A stretch of DNA of 64,000 nucleotides from Desulfitibacter alkalitolerans DSM 16504 (lineage in GTDB: Bacteria; Bacillota; DSM-16504; Desulfitibacterales; Desulfitibacteraceae): the NCBI RefSeq assembly GCF_000620305.1, contig NZ_KK211100.1:742735-806734 (forward strand), given 5' to 3'. How positions within the stretch are numbered: the first letter of the stretch is position 1; every line of letters starts with the position of its first letter. Under the pieces are notes generated by a model that made no database searches, was not told where the DNA came from, and saw nothing but the letters and a program-made list of their open reading frames with translations. Made by a program: the position numbers and the translations under genes. Of the stretch, positions 9,667 to 19,239 are shown one piece after another.

Positions 9667-10278
9667 TTAGCGGGTTGCCCTGTAGTATGCATAGGTCATT
9701 GACTCACCCTGCTCCAGTTTATCTGCACCAATTACCCTGGCAACATACAATGTATGGGTGCCAACATCTACAGTCTTCTCCCAGTCAACTTCACATTCCA
9801 AATATGACAAGGTTTTTTGAATATAGGGCACTCCAGTTTTCTCACCCAGCTTAAATTTTATTCCCTCCATCTTATCCACTTCTTTACCTGATTGGTATCC
9901 AAAGTGTTTCACTAGGTCATGATTTTCCTGGCATAAAATACTTGCTGTAAATACTCCGCTTTTCTTGATATATTCATGGGTCAGGTTATTCTTGTTTATG
10001 CCTACTGCCACCTGAATTGGGTCACTAGTTATCTGAAATAGACTGTTGGCAGTCTGCCCGTTGAATTTGGCTCCATCCTTGGAGCATATCACAAAAAGCC
10101 CATAGGAAATACCAAAGCATATATTTTGCAGTTCTCTTTTTCTAGCCTCGTCTACCGTTTCTTCTGTGACAAGAACAAATTTCTCGGGGCCCACACCACA
10201 TACAGGGCACTTGTCTGGTGGAGTTTCTCCTGTATGTATATAGTTGCACACTGTACACCGCCATTTTTTGTTTGCCAT
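9667..10278 (-). CDS. Rubredoxin-flavin reductase fusion (high-molecular-weight rubredoxin type)
   Basis: 203 residues. Residues 1-40 hold a rubredoxin/rubrerythrin-type iron site ([13 protein letters not shown], then [11 protein letters not shown]: two CxxC pairs). Residues about 55-203 are a flavin-reductase-like FMN-binding split barrel ([15 protein letters not shown], then [14 protein letters not shown]). Acetogens such as Moorella use proteins of this make-up to pass electrons from NADH to flavodiiron oxygen/NO reductases. The start is ATG 10278 with GGGAGG 9 bases upstream; the longer frame from 10329 has no site. No flavodiiron gene is adjacent. Confidence 0.85.
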   Translation of the reverse strand: MANKKWRCTVCNYIHTGETPPDKCPVCGVGPEKFVLVTEETVDEARKRELQNICFGISYGLFVICSKDGAKFNGQTANSLFQITSDPIQVAVGINKNNLTHEYIKKSGVFTASILCQENHDLVKHFGYQSGKEVDKMEGIKFKLGEKTGVPYIQKTLSYLECEVDWEKTVDVGTHTLYVARVIGADKLEQGESMTYAYYRATR

Positions 10279-10437
10279 TGTCTTTTTCCTCCCTTTCAAG
10301 TTGTGATAAATCCTATTAACCCTTACCAAAGCATATAGCTATCTGAATAAATTCTTCCTTGAGAAAAATATTCCTTCCAGACAGCAATTGATTGGCTCTT
10401 TTCATACTGTAATACTGTACATGTTACTGTCCATGCT

Positions 10438-11523
10438 TTAAACATTAAATCTGAAGTTTATCATGTCACCATCCTGTACAATATACTCTTTTCCTTCCAG
10501 GCGAAGCCTGCCAAGTTCCTTGGCCCTGACCATGCTGCCGCATTCTTTAAAGTCACTATAGCTTATTACCTCAGCTCTAATAAAACCGCGCTCAATATCA
10601 GAATGTATTTTTCCTGCTGCGGCTTTTGCAGTTGTATTCCTTTTTATTGTCCATGCTCTGACTTCATCTTCTCCCGTGGTTAAAAAGGATATTAACCCTA
10701 GCCTATGGTAAATAGCCCTGGCAAGGAGATGGATGCCAGGCTCCTTAATATTCAAATCCTTCATAAATTCTACTCTATCTTCCTCGCTAAGCTCACTAAT
10801 TTCCGCCTCAGCCTTGGCACACACCTCAAATACAGGAAGGTTTTTTTCCTTGCAATAGTTAAAGGCTTCCTCCCTGCTTTCATAACCCTCCATTAGCTGT
10901 TGTTCATCAACATTGATAACTATAATTACAGGTTTGTCAGTTAAAAAGTCTAGATGGCTTAGTATTTCTTGCTCTCCCTCAGATAATTCAATATTTGCCA
11001 GGCCCAGCTCGTTTTCCAGGGATTCCTGGAGCTTTTGAAGAACTTCTTTTTCTGCCATGAGCTCCCTGGTAATTTTCTTTCCAGTGTCGATTCTTTCAAT
11101 TCTTGTTTCAACAAGCTGAAGGTCTGCAAGGAGCAGTTCTGTGCTAATATTCTCTATGTCCCTGATAATATTAACTGAACCATCTGAGTGAATTATGCTC
11201 TCGTCAGAGAATGCCCTTACTATATGGACAAGACAATCAACCTTTCTAATGCTGCCCAGAAACTGATTTCCTGAGCCCCTGCCCTCACTAGCACCCCTTG
11301 CGAGGCCCGGCACATCTATGACTTCAATTTGAGCGTAAGTCACCTTTTTAGGTTTATAAATCTGGGCAAGAAAATCAACCCTCTCATCTGGAACCCTTGC
11401 CAAACTTAAATTGGCACTGACCTTGCCGCTTTGAAAGGCACTTGTTTCCACCTTTGCATTAGTCAGTAGATTAAAAAAAGTAGTTTTACCTACTGTAGGA
11501 AGTCCAACCAATCCTACCTTCAT
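10438..11523 (-). CDS. ychF: Ribosome-associated ATPase/GTPase YchF (OLA1 family)
   Basis: 361 residues with the P-loop GLPTVGKTTFF at residues 6-16, the G3 motif DVPGLARGASEGRGSGN, and NVDE in place of the NKxD guanine motif. That replacement is characteristic of YchF/OLA1 and correlates with ATP preference. A helical domain occupies about residues 130-190, and a C-terminal TGS domain ends in EYIVQDGDMINFRFNV. It binds the ribosome and is linked to translation fidelity and oxidative stress. It is a single gene with its own 5' gap. Confidence 0.95.
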   Translation of the reverse strand: MKVGLVGLPTVGKTTFFNLLTNAKVETSAFQSGKVSANLSLARVPDERVDFLAQIYKPKKVTYAQIEVIDVPGLARGASEGRGSGNQFLGSIRKVDCLVHIVRAFSDESIIHSDGSVNIIRDIENISTELLLADLQLVETRIERIDTGKKITRELMAEKEVLQKLQESLENELGLANIELSEGEQEILSHLDFLTDKPVIIVINVDEQQLMEGYESREEAFNYCKEKNLPVFEVCAKAEAEISELSEEDRVEFMKDLNIKEPGIHLLARAIYHRLGLISFLTTGEDEVRAWTIKRNTTAKAAAGKIHSDIERGFIRAEVISYSDFKECGSMVRAKELGRLRLEGKEYIVQDGDMINFRFNV

Positions 11524-11639
11524 TATGCAATCTCCCCTTTACTTCCAAATCCCCAATTATTATAGTACAAACATTTATATTGTATCCCTTTGCCCTGTTT
11601 ATAGCAATGGTTCGTGTTTAAGTAGTTTAAGTATAAATT

Positions 11640-12743
11640 CTATTTAACCAGAAAAATATCTGCAGCCAAATTCAACCCGTCCTTAACCATGAACTTAAGA
11701 CAAGCTCTGTTTTCTCTAATATAATCTATTTGTTCACCGGAAAGAAAAAGTGCCATTCTCAGGTCCTTTAGTCCTTCTGGAACAGGGTAGTAGTTTTCAT
11801 CTGGATATAAGTTTATATGGTATAAAGCTCTGCCATTGGCCCGGTTAACTTCCCCTCTAAACCCCAGTCTTTTAGTTAATAACAGGTTTCTATTTTTATA
11901 CCTTTTAGCAGCATCAATATAATACTCAGCAGCACCGATAATTAACTGGGTCTTGGGGATGCTGTTTATCTCCAGCAGCACAGGTTGAGCATCTATAGTA
12001 CCTATAACCAGCTTTCTAAGATAATTTAACAAGGGCCGCAGCTGTTCTTCCTTTAACAAGGCAGAGAGAATAGTTAATAAATCATGGTATTCCTCAGGAG
12101 ATAGTTGTTGATTCTGTCTGCGTATTTTTTTTAAAAGGTGTCTATAATCAAATATCTTTCTAGTATGATGCATAAGACCTTTAATCTTAAGAGTGGAGTT
12201 TTCCATGGAACAATAGAGCTGTTTTCTAGTTATATTAAGCCAGACATCTAATTTCTTTTCAGCATACACATCTGGCATGTACATTATTGTTAACCCTTGT
12301 CCATGGGCATATTGTTTCACTTTAGCAGAAATACTGGTACCTGGAACCAATACAATTCCCTTATATTCAACAGACAAGAATTCTCCATCGGCTTTTGTTC
12401 CACCATAGATTCTATGAAAGTACTCACCTACACTTTGACCCCTTACATCTGGCAGGGGATTAAAGCCCTTGGGCCTGGCCTGCTGAAGGTCGCTTACCGC
12501 TCCAGAGAGCCACATTACCTGCTGCCATTGATTATCATAGTCACCAGTAACACATTTGGGTATTAATACAGTGTCATAGTTAAATGGTACCAGACTCTTT
12601 TCTATCACCAGAAAAGGCATCTGATGTATACCGCACCTGCCTTCTATATGCCTTCTAGGAATGCCTGTAATATAACCCGCTTCCCTAAAAATAACAGCCA
12701 GGAAAAGCTCCAAAAGCTGCTCATCCTTTAAATATACAGGCAT
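11640..12743 (-). CDS. Conserved-looking protein of unknown function (367 aa)
   Basis: I do not recognise this family. It is a soluble, basic protein without signal peptide or membrane helix. The N-terminus (LLELFLAVIFREAGYITGI, then RRHIEGRCGIHQMPFLVI) is reminiscent of nuclease-fold proteins in arrangement, but no catalytic motif is clear. A central region about residues 195-245 is helical and charged. The start ATG 12743 follows GGAGG closely. It lies 49 bases downstream of sdaAA on the same strand and could be the last gene of that unit, though nothing in the sequence ties it to serine metabolism. Confidence 0.6.
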   Translation of the reverse strand: MPVYLKDEQLLELFLAVIFREAGYITGIPRRHIEGRCGIHQMPFLVIEKSLVPFNYDTVLIPKCVTGDYDNQWQQVMWLSGAVSDLQQARPKGFNPLPDVRGQSVGEYFHRIYGGTKADGEFLSVEYKGIVLVPGTSISAKVKQYAHGQGLTIMYMPDVYAEKKLDVWLNITRKQLYCSMENSTLKIKGLMHHTRKIFDYRHLLKKIRRQNQQLSPEEYHDLLTILSALLKEEQLRPLLNYLRKLVIGTIDAQPVLLEINSIPKTQLIIGAAEYYIDAAKRYKNRNLLLTKRLGFRGEVNRANGRALYHINLYPDENYYPVPEGLKDLRMALFLSGEQIDYIRENRACLKFMVKDGLNLAADIFLVK

Positions 12744-12792
12744 GGATTTGCCTCCTTCTCTAGTACAATGAGCTTAAAATTTAATAATAAAC

Positions 12793-13698
12793 CTACAAAG
12801 AATACTGTTTATTGTTTCCTAGAAGTTCCTTCATTATCCTTATTCCTGTTGGTGTTGCTGCAAGGCCTCCCTGGGCAGTTTCCTTATACTTGGATGCCAT
12901 CTCCCGGCCTATCTCTGACATGGCGGAAATAACTTCATCTGCTGGGATGACACTTTTTACTCCGGCAAGGGCAAGGTCAGCGGCAACTAAAGCTTGAACA
13001 GCCAGAAAGGCATTTCTTTTAATACAGGGCACTTCCACCAGTCCTGCTACAGGATCACAGACAAGTCCAAGGGAATTTTTTAGAGCTAGTGCTGCCGCAT
13101 CTAACACCTGTTCTGCAGTTCCCTTGTTTAAATAGACTACAGCACCGGCAGCCATGCTTGCAGCTGAACCGCATTCAGCCTGGCAGCCGCCCTCAGCTCC
13201 TGCAATTGTAGCCTTTTCAGCAATGATAATGCCAATCCCGGAAGCAACAAACAGGGCTTCCACCAACTCCTCTTTGCTGCTATTTTTCTCTTCAGCAACA
13301 GTTATAAGGATTGCCGGAAGAATGCCGCATGACCCGGCAGTAGGTGCTGCAACAATACATCCCATGGCAGCATTCAATTCGCTAACAGCTAGAGCCCTAT
13401 AGCTCACCCTGGAAATTCTATCATCCGGCATTACACCATTTTTAACGGCATCACGCACTTTCACGGCTTCCCCATTGGCAAGTCCACCCATTGTGGCTTC
13501 TTTTTTTTCCAGGCCGTCTTCAATGGATTTTTTCATTACCATAAGATTATTGTACATTTTATGACGAATCTCTGCTTCACTTTTTCCCGAAGCTGATGCT
13601 TCCCACTTGACAACAACTTCTGCCAGGGAAATGCCATATTTGTCAGCTAAACTAACCCATTCTTTTAAAGAATTATATTTTTCCATGGTTTTTTGCAC
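12793..13698 (-). CDS. sdaAA: L-serine dehydratase, alpha subunit
   Basis: 301 residues. It is the iron-sulfur subunit of the two-subunit L-serine ammonia-lyase (serine to pyruvate plus ammonia). Conserved Cys appear in AAPTAGSCGILPAIL, GGCQAECGSAASMAAGA and CDPVAGLVEVPCIKRN, the usual ligands for an oxygen-labile [4Fe-4S] cluster. It starts four bases after the beta-subunit gene, so the two are co-translated. The length is normal for a Firmicute alpha subunit. Confidence 0.95.
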   Translation of the reverse strand: MQKTMEKYNSLKEWVSLADKYGISLAEVVVKWEASASGKSEAEIRHKMYNNLMVMKKSIEDGLEKKEATMGGLANGEAVKVRDAVKNGVMPDDRISRVSYRALAVSELNAAMGCIVAAPTAGSCGILPAILITVAEEKNSSKEELVEALFVASGIGIIIAEKATIAGAEGGCQAECGSAASMAAGAVVYLNKGTAEQVLDAAALALKNSLGLVCDPVAGLVEVPCIKRNAFLAVQALVAADLALAGVKSVIPADEVISAMSEIGREMASKYKETAQGGLAATPTGIRIMKELLGNNKQYSL

Positions 13699-13702
13699 CT
13701 CT

Positions 13703-14368
13703 TTAAAACTCTATTTTCTTTACATATTTAACATGGGAAATAGCTTTTAACCTGTTAATTCGCTTGAGCACCTCTTCTGTTAAAGGCTGGTCCACCTCTA
13801 CCACCATGAGAGCCTTATCCCTATTTTCACTGCGGGATACCCTCATAAAAGCAATATTTATATGCTCTGAAGCCAATATTGAAGATACCCTTGCCACCAT
13901 TCCTAATTGCTCATCATATGAGCAGACTATGGTATGATATTCACCTGAAATATTTACCTCAAAGCCGTCAATTTCTCTAATGGAAATCCTGCCTCCACCA
14001 ATGGAAACTCCTACAATTTGCGTCTTCTGCTCACAACCGTAAATCTCAATTCTTGCAGTGTTTGGGTGATAGGGATGGTCGCCTGCTATAATAAAATTTA
14101 CTATTACTCCCTGCTGCCTGGCAATCTCCAGGGCATTTTTGATGCGTGGGTCATAGGTAGTCATCCCAAGAATTCCACCTGCTAACGCACGATCTGTGCC
14201 GTGACCTTTATAGGTTTTTGCAAAGGAACCATATAGTGTAATGTCTGCTCTATCTGGTTCACAACCAAGCACCTGCCTTGCAACCCTGCCAATATTTACT
14301 GCTCCAGCTGTATGGGAACTGGATGGCCCCACCATCACTGGGCCAAGTATATCAAAAACACTGGTCAT
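13703..14368 (-). CDS. sdaAB: L-serine dehydratase, beta subunit
   Basis: 221 residues with the beta-subunit signature VMVGPSSSHTAGAVNIGR near the N-terminus and a C-terminal ACT domain (about 148-221: IVCSYDEQLGMVARVSSIL, then NIAFMRVSRSENRDKALMVV). The ACT domain probably binds serine and regulates the enzyme. It lies 17 bases downstream of the histidine kinase gene, so transcription from the two-component promoter may reach it. Confidence 0.95.
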   Translation of the reverse strand: MTSVFDILGPVMVGPSSSHTAGAVNIGRVARQVLGCEPDRADITLYGSFAKTYKGHGTDRALAGGILGMTTYDPRIKNALEIARQQGVIVNFIIAGDHPYHPNTARIEIYGCEQKTQIVGVSIGGGRISIREIDGFEVNISGEYHTIVCSYDEQLGMVARVSSILASEHINIAFMRVSRSENRDKALMVVEVDQPLTEEVLKRINRLKAISHVKYVKKIEF

Positions 14369-14385
14369 AATTTTCCCTCCTGTCT

Positions 14386-15747
14386 CTATTTGGGTAGTGT
14401 AAAGAAAAACTTTACGCCTTCTGGCATATTTGCTGCACCTACTGACCCACCATGGGCTTCTATTAGGCCCCTGGTAATTGCCAGGCCAAGACCTGACCCA
14501 CCCTGCTCCCGGCTTCTTCCCTGGTCGGCTCTATAAAACCTGTTGAAAATATGAGGCAGGTCCTTTGTTAATATAGGGTCCCCTTCATTGTAGATTTCTA
14601 TATAAATCTCCTCATCTCTTTCCTGGCCTGAGATAATTATCCTTTTGCCATAAGGGGTATGGCGTATTGCATTCATAAGAAGATTAATTATCACCTGTTT
14701 TATCCTTTGACTATCCATGCTAATGCTGCTTAGCAAGGTAACCTCCATGATTAGTTTAATTTCTTTTTCTCTAAGAGTTCCTTCAAAATAATCTGTTACC
14801 TTTTTCAGCAGTAGATCTAGCCTTGTTTGTTCTTTGTTTAAATTCAGTTTTCCTACTTCAGCCAGGGAAAGATCCTGTAAATCATTAACAAGCCTGCTGA
14901 GACGAATTACTTCGTCATTTAAAAGTAAGATCTGGTCTGTCTCTGGCTTAGTTACACCTTCCTGGATACTTTCCAGCTGGGCCCTTAATGTTGCCAGGGG
15001 ATTCCTTAATTCATGGGCCACATCTGCAACAAGGGTTTTTCTTGCCATTTCTGTTTCCCGCAGCTTATCAGCCATTTTGCTGAATGCTTTAGCCAGTTCA
15101 CCTACTTCATCCTCTCTGTCAATGTCTACATTAACATCCCATTGACCCCTGGTGATTCTTTGTGCAGACTCTGTCAACCGTCTGAGGGGCAGCACCAATC
15201 TATTACTAAAGGATATTCCTGCCAGGGCTGCAGTTATTGCTGCTAAAAGTCCTCCTATTATGCTTGAGTAATAAACAGAACTAAGAAATTGACTTTCCAT
15301 AGTGGCAAGACCAGGTATTTCATATTCAACTTTTAAGTAAACATAGCCTACTAATTGTTCATTTATTTTTATAGGGCTGGCCCGTTGTATTTCATCTTTT
15401 CTAAGTGTCTCCCTTGTAAACCTTTCTGTGGCTGCTAGTATACTTCCCTGGGAATCTGCAAGTACTATGAGTTCCCCTGAAGTTACTCTCCTACCCCGCA
15501 TCATACCCATCATTCCATATTCTCTAGATACTGGCAGGATTTGACTAACCTCCAGCCAGGAGCCCCTTTGCAGATAATATTGAGCCAGAACCCTGGCCCA
15601 CTGTACCTGTCTAGCCTCTCTGTACTCATTAAGATAATCTGAAAACAGCCTTTTTGTGTTTACAGCGGTAAAAAGGGCAAGTGTAAAAGCGACTAGAAAG
15701 GATATGATAACTAACCCTGCAATAATCTTAATCCTTAGGGTTTTCAT
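14386..15747 (-). CDS. HAMP-containing sensor histidine kinase with Met-rich sensor loop
   Basis: 453 residues from ATG 15747 (GGAGG 9 bases upstream). Membrane helix 1 is at residues about 8-30 and helix 2 at about 155-180; HAMP is at 180-235; the H-box is VAHELRNPLATLRAQ; the N box is INLLMNAIRHTPYG; the G2 box is GGSGLGLAITRG. The extracytoplasmic domain between the helices carries REYGMMGMMRGRR, a Met/Arg-rich stretch. With the Met-rich secreted protein encoded upstream, it suggests sensing of a soft metal such as copper or silver (inference). The gene overlaps the response regulator gene slightly, so the two are coupled. Confidence 0.92.
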   Translation of the reverse strand: MKTLRIKIIAGLVIISFLVAFTLALFTAVNTKRLFSDYLNEYREARQVQWARVLAQYYLQRGSWLEVSQILPVSREYGMMGMMRGRRVTSGELIVLADSQGSILAATERFTRETLRKDEIQRASPIKINEQLVGYVYLKVEYEIPGLATMESQFLSSVYYSSIIGGLLAAITAALAGISFSNRLVLPLRRLTESAQRITRGQWDVNVDIDREDEVGELAKAFSKMADKLRETEMARKTLVADVAHELRNPLATLRAQLESIQEGVTKPETDQILLLNDEVIRLSRLVNDLQDLSLAEVGKLNLNKEQTRLDLLLKKVTDYFEGTLREKEIKLIMEVTLLSSISMDSQRIKQVIINLLMNAIRHTPYGKRIIISGQERDEEIYIEIYNEGDPILTKDLPHIFNRFYRADQGRSREQGGSGLGLAITRGLIEAHGGSVGAANMPEGVKFFFTLPK

Positions 15748-16441
15748 CTGCATTTTCCTCCATTTTATAACCAATGCCGTAAACAGTAATTATATATTTT
15801 GGTTTATTGGGGTTTTTTTCTATTTTTTTTCTGAGATTGCTCATGTGGGTATCTAGAGACCTTTCATAACCTTCATATGCTTCGCCAAGGGTTTCTAAGA
15901 GCTGGAGCCTGGAATATACTCGCCCCGGCTTTTGTATTAAATGGGCCAGAAGCTTAAATTCTGTAGGTGTTAGCTTCACCTGATTTCCATCTATATAAAC
16001 AGAGTGTTTGTTCAAATCTACTAATATATCTCCATGCCTGATAATCTCATCTTCTGTAGAGTTCTCAGTAGAATGATTAGCATACCTGCGCAGCACTACT
16101 TTTACCCTGGCAGCCAGCTCTCTTAAACTAAAAGGTTTAGTCATATAGTCATCTGCTCCCATTTCTAACCCCATGACCTTATCAAATTCATCGGATTTTG
16201 CAGTAAGCATGATAATGGGAGTCCCCTGGTCACTTCTCACTTCTCTGCAAATGTCCAGACCGCTTTCGTCAGGAAGCATCCAGTCGAGGATTATTAAATG
16301 AACCTCTTGATTCTCTAAAACGCGCCGTGCATCCTTACCGGTAAAAACACTAGTCACATTATATCCTTCCTGGGCAAGATAATCACTTATGAGCTTATTT
16401 AGTTTTTGTTCATCTTCCACCACTAGAATATTCCTAGCCAT
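15728..16441 (-). CDS. OmpR/PhoB-family response regulator
   Basis: 237 residues. The receiver domain has the acidic pair in VVEDEQK, phospho-acceptor Asp53 in LILDWMLPDESG, the conserved Lys in MLTAKSDEF and the Tyr/Phe switch region. The C-terminal winged helix is LTPTEFKLLAHLIQKPGRVY, then SLDTHMSNLRKKIEKNP. It precedes and overlaps the kinase gene. ATG 16441 follows GGAGG at a usual gap. Likely targets are this operon and the secreted Met-rich protein just upstream (inferred). Confidence 0.95.
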   Translation of the reverse strand: MARNILVVEDEQKLNKLISDYLAQEGYNVTSVFTGKDARRVLENQEVHLIILDWMLPDESGLDICREVRSDQGTPIIMLTAKSDEFDKVMGLEMGADDYMTKPFSLRELAARVKVVLRRYANHSTENSTEDEIIRHGDILVDLNKHSVYIDGNQVKLTPTEFKLLAHLIQKPGRVYSRLQLLETLGEAYEGYERSLDTHMSNLRKKIEKNPNKPKYIITVYGIGYKMEENADENPKD

Positions 16442-16508
16442 TGTATCGGCCTCCTAACTCTTATATAGGATTATATACTATTTTTCTCTTAAAATAAAAA
16501 AGAAAAAA

Positions 16509-16527
16509 GAAGGGGTGCTCCCCCTTC
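16509..16527 (-). terminator. Terminator after the Met-rich protein gene
   Basis: GAAGGGG-TGCTC-CCCCTTC; on the minus strand the hairpin is followed by a T/C-rich tract. It separates the Met-rich gene from the two-component operon. Confidence 0.75.
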
Positions 16528-16583
16528 TCCTCTAACTAGTTTATATTAAGTGAACTTGATCTAAGCAGCTTATATTATATGTC

Positions 16584-17120
16584 TTATTGAATATTTCCTT
16601 TCATACCTCTACCCATTTCTCCTCCGAGGCCTTTTCCTTTCATCATGCCGCCCATTCTTTCTTTCATGTTTTCCATCATATAGCCCCTTTGATCACATCC
16701 ATCTGTTCTTTCTAACATTTTTACAATCATGGATTTCATTGTTTCAATGCGTTCATCAGCTAGCTCCTGGCTGATTCTGCCTTCCTCAACCATCTGCTGC
16801 AGTACTTCAGTTCTTTTTGCAAGTATTGCATTTACTAGGTCATCTAGCTCTATTCCCTGGGATTTTGCTATTTCTGCAAGGGAGGATCCCGCCAGGCGCA
16901 TTTCCCTGATTTCAGCAAAAGTCAAGCCTGTTAACTCAGTCAGGGTTTGTACTGGTGACATTGTCTGTGCTCCATATCCCCTTCCCATACACTGGGGCTC
17001 ATAGGTTTGAGTTTCATTCAAGACAATAGAGCTGTCTGCACTACTTGGCAGAGCAAAACCTGCTGTTGCAACGGCGAATAATCCCATTAGCAGCATGCCT
17101 GCAATAAAAAACTTTCTCAT
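16584..17120 (-). CDS. Secreted Met-rich DUF2680-type protein
   Basis: 178 residues from ATG 17120 (GGAAGG 8 bases upstream). There is a signal peptide to about residue 25 (MLLMGLFAVATAGFALPSSA). The middle (VQTLTELTGLTFAEIREM, then DDLVNAILAKRTEVL and SQELADERIETMK) is the small helical DUF2680 pattern. The tail (MMENMKERMGGMMKGKG and beyond) is full of Met and Gly, suited to binding Cu(I)/Ag(I) or to shielding. It lies directly upstream of a two-component system whose sensor loop is also Met-rich, so a metal-stress role is inferred, not shown. Confidence 0.75.
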   Translation of the reverse strand: MRKFFIAGMLLMGLFAVATAGFALPSSADSSIVLNETQTYEPQCMGRGYGAQTMSPVQTLTELTGLTFAEIREMRLAGSSLAEIAKSQGIELDDLVNAILAKRTEVLQQMVEEGRISQELADERIETMKSMIVKMLERTDGCDQRGYMMENMKERMGGMMKGKGLGGEMGRGMKGNIQ

Positions 17121-17234
17121 GTTTGACACCTTCCTTTTAAGATTTTTATGTGTTTTGTTTCTAGGACTAGTATATCTAATACATTTTAAAAACCTTATAA
17201 GAAAATCTTAAGAAAATCTCAAGATTTTTTATGT

Positions 17235-19124
17235 TTATTCCAATAGGGTTTCCCACTGAGCATATAGCTCAGCCAGTTCTTCCTCGATTTTTTTATATTC
17301 TTCTGTACACCTTTTAACTTCCTGCGGGTTATTATAAAGGTCAGTATCCCCAAGTTTTTCACCAAGCTCAGCAAGCTTTACCTCTAGAAGTTCAATTTCT
17401 TTTTCTATTTCTGCTAATGGAGCAACCATCTTTCTAGTCTTGTCTTGCTTGGATTTTGATGTTTTTTTAATAAGTGGCTTGTTTTTCTCAAGCCTGGCTT
17501 CCTCGTCAAGCTGGATTTCTCTTTTTTTCCATTTGTAATAGTCAAAATCCCCAAGATATTCATGGAGCTTGCCATCTTCAAGCTCCATAACCCTGGTGGC
17601 AAGCTTATTTATAAAATATCGGTCATGGGAGACAAAAAACAGGTTTCCCTGAAACTCCAATAATGCATCCTCCAATACTTCCCTTGTATCTATATCTAGA
17701 TGATTTGTGGGCTCGTCCAAAATTAAAAGGTTGGCATTTTGCAGAAAAAGCTTTGCAAGCATCAGCCTGCTTCGTTCTCCACCGCTTAGAACTCCTACCC
17801 TTTTCTCCACACTATCACCTGAGAACAAAAACCTGCCAAGTACTGACCTGACTTCATTTGCTGTCATTTTTGGATCAAGCCACAGATCTTCCAATACTGT
17901 ATTCTCCAGATTTAGATCTTCATGCTCCTGGGTAAAATAAGCAGTCTTGACCCTGGAGCCAAACCTAATTTCACCCATGCCAGAAATTTTGCCTGCCAGC
18001 ATCTTTAACAGGGTGGTTTTTCCTGTACCATTGTCACCTATAAGGGCAACCTTCTCACCCTTCCAAATATCAATGTCAATGCCTTTAAATAATAATTTCC
18101 CAGGGTACTCCATTGACAGGTTCGTAGCTTCTAAAACCTTTTCTCCTGTTCCTGTTTCTACCCTGAATTCTATAGCTGCCCTTTTGTTATATTCCTCTGG
18201 CTTATCCAGCCTTTCAAGCCGGTTAAGAATACTTTGCCTGCCCCTGGCCTGTTTGGATTTAATGCCTGCCTTGTATTTTCTTATATATTCTTCTTGATGC
18301 TGTATATAATCCTGCTGCTTTGCATATTCTCGTTTATAGGTCTCCTGCCTCTGCTCTTTTAGAACCAGGTACTTGGAATAATTACCTGGATAGTTTTCTA
18401 TCCCTGAGCATTTCAATTCAAGGGTTACATTAGTTACCTGGTCAAGAAAATATCTATCATGGGACACAAGGAGGATGGCACCAGTATAGTTTACTAGATA
18501 TCCTTCAAGCCATTCTACGGCCTTTAAATCAAGATAGTTTGTTGGTTCATCCAGTATTAACAGCTCAGGATTGCGAATTAGAATCCTGGCAAGGGATATT
18601 CTAGTTTTTTGTCCACCGCTAAAGGTGCTCAAGCTTCTGTTAAAATCCTCCTCCTGAAACCCTAATCCAATGAGGACTCCCCTGATTTTACTTTCAAAGC
18701 TGTAGCCGCCTTCTCTTTCATAGAGTTCAACAGAACTAGAGTAGGAACCCATTACCATTGCTAGTTTTTTTGGATCATTATATACCTCTGGCAGGGACAT
18801 TTTTTTCTGGTATTTATTTATCTCCTGTCTAAGCTTTAATATATCACTATATTCCTCCAGGACATGGTCAATTAGGGTTTTTTCTCCTTCTAGTATGCTG
18901 GTGGATTGGGGAAGGTACCCCACCCTTACACCTTTCCCAAGGGTAACAGTACCTTTATCTAAAGGCTCATCTTCAACTATGACCTTTATCAAGGTAGATT
19001 TACCCACACCATTTGGCCCTACAAGTCCAACCTTTTCTCCCTGGCTTACTACAAAGGATACATTTTCAAATATATTATCTACTCCATAGCTTTTAGCTAG
19101 GTTGTTACATTGAAGTACAATCAT
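17235..19124 (-). CDS. ABC-F family ATPase (ribosome-acting)
   Basis: 629 residues, two ABC domains and no membrane part. Walker A motifs are GPNGVGKST and GDNGTGKTT; signatures are LSTFSGGQKTRISLARIL and LSGGERSRLMLAKLF; Walker B motifs are LLILDEPTNYLDL and LLILDEPTNHLDI. The inter-domain linker is charged (residues about 240-310), and the C-terminal 85 residues form a coiled coil. This is the layout of the Uup/YdiF-type ABC-F proteins, which bind the ribosomal E site to relieve stalling or resist antibiotics. The start is ATG 19124 (GCGAGGTG upstream). Confidence 0.93.
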   Translation of the reverse strand: MIVLQCNNLAKSYGVDNIFENVSFVVSQGEKVGLVGPNGVGKSTLIKVIVEDEPLDKGTVTLGKGVRVGYLPQSTSILEGEKTLIDHVLEEYSDILKLRQEINKYQKKMSLPEVYNDPKKLAMVMGSYSSSVELYEREGGYSFESKIRGVLIGLGFQEEDFNRSLSTFSGGQKTRISLARILIRNPELLILDEPTNYLDLKAVEWLEGYLVNYTGAILLVSHDRYFLDQVTNVTLELKCSGIENYPGNYSKYLVLKEQRQETYKREYAKQQDYIQHQEEYIRKYKAGIKSKQARGRQSILNRLERLDKPEEYNKRAAIEFRVETGTGEKVLEATNLSMEYPGKLLFKGIDIDIWKGEKVALIGDNGTGKTTLLKMLAGKISGMGEIRFGSRVKTAYFTQEHEDLNLENTVLEDLWLDPKMTANEVRSVLGRFLFSGDSVEKRVGVLSGGERSRLMLAKLFLQNANLLILDEPTNHLDIDTREVLEDALLEFQGNLFFVSHDRYFINKLATRVMELEDGKLHEYLGDFDYYKWKKREIQLDEEARLEKNKPLIKKTSKSKQDKTRKMVAPLAEIEKEIELLEVKLAELGEKLGDTDLYNNPQEVKRCTEEYKKIEEELAELYAQWETLLE

Positions 19125-19219
19125 ACGGTACACCTCGCTTTACCTATAACATTTTACCTCAAAATCCAAGTATTTGCACCGAAAATCCGAAAATACAAAA
19201 AGGAATGGAAAATGCAAAT

Positions 19220-19239
19220 AAGAGACCTAAAGGCCTCTT
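19220..19239 (-). terminator. Terminator of the ArsC-like selenoprotein gene
   Basis: AAGAGGCC-TTTA-GGTCTCTT on the minus strand, overlapping the TAA stop and followed by ATTTGCATTTT. The T tract is weak. Confidence 0.5.
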
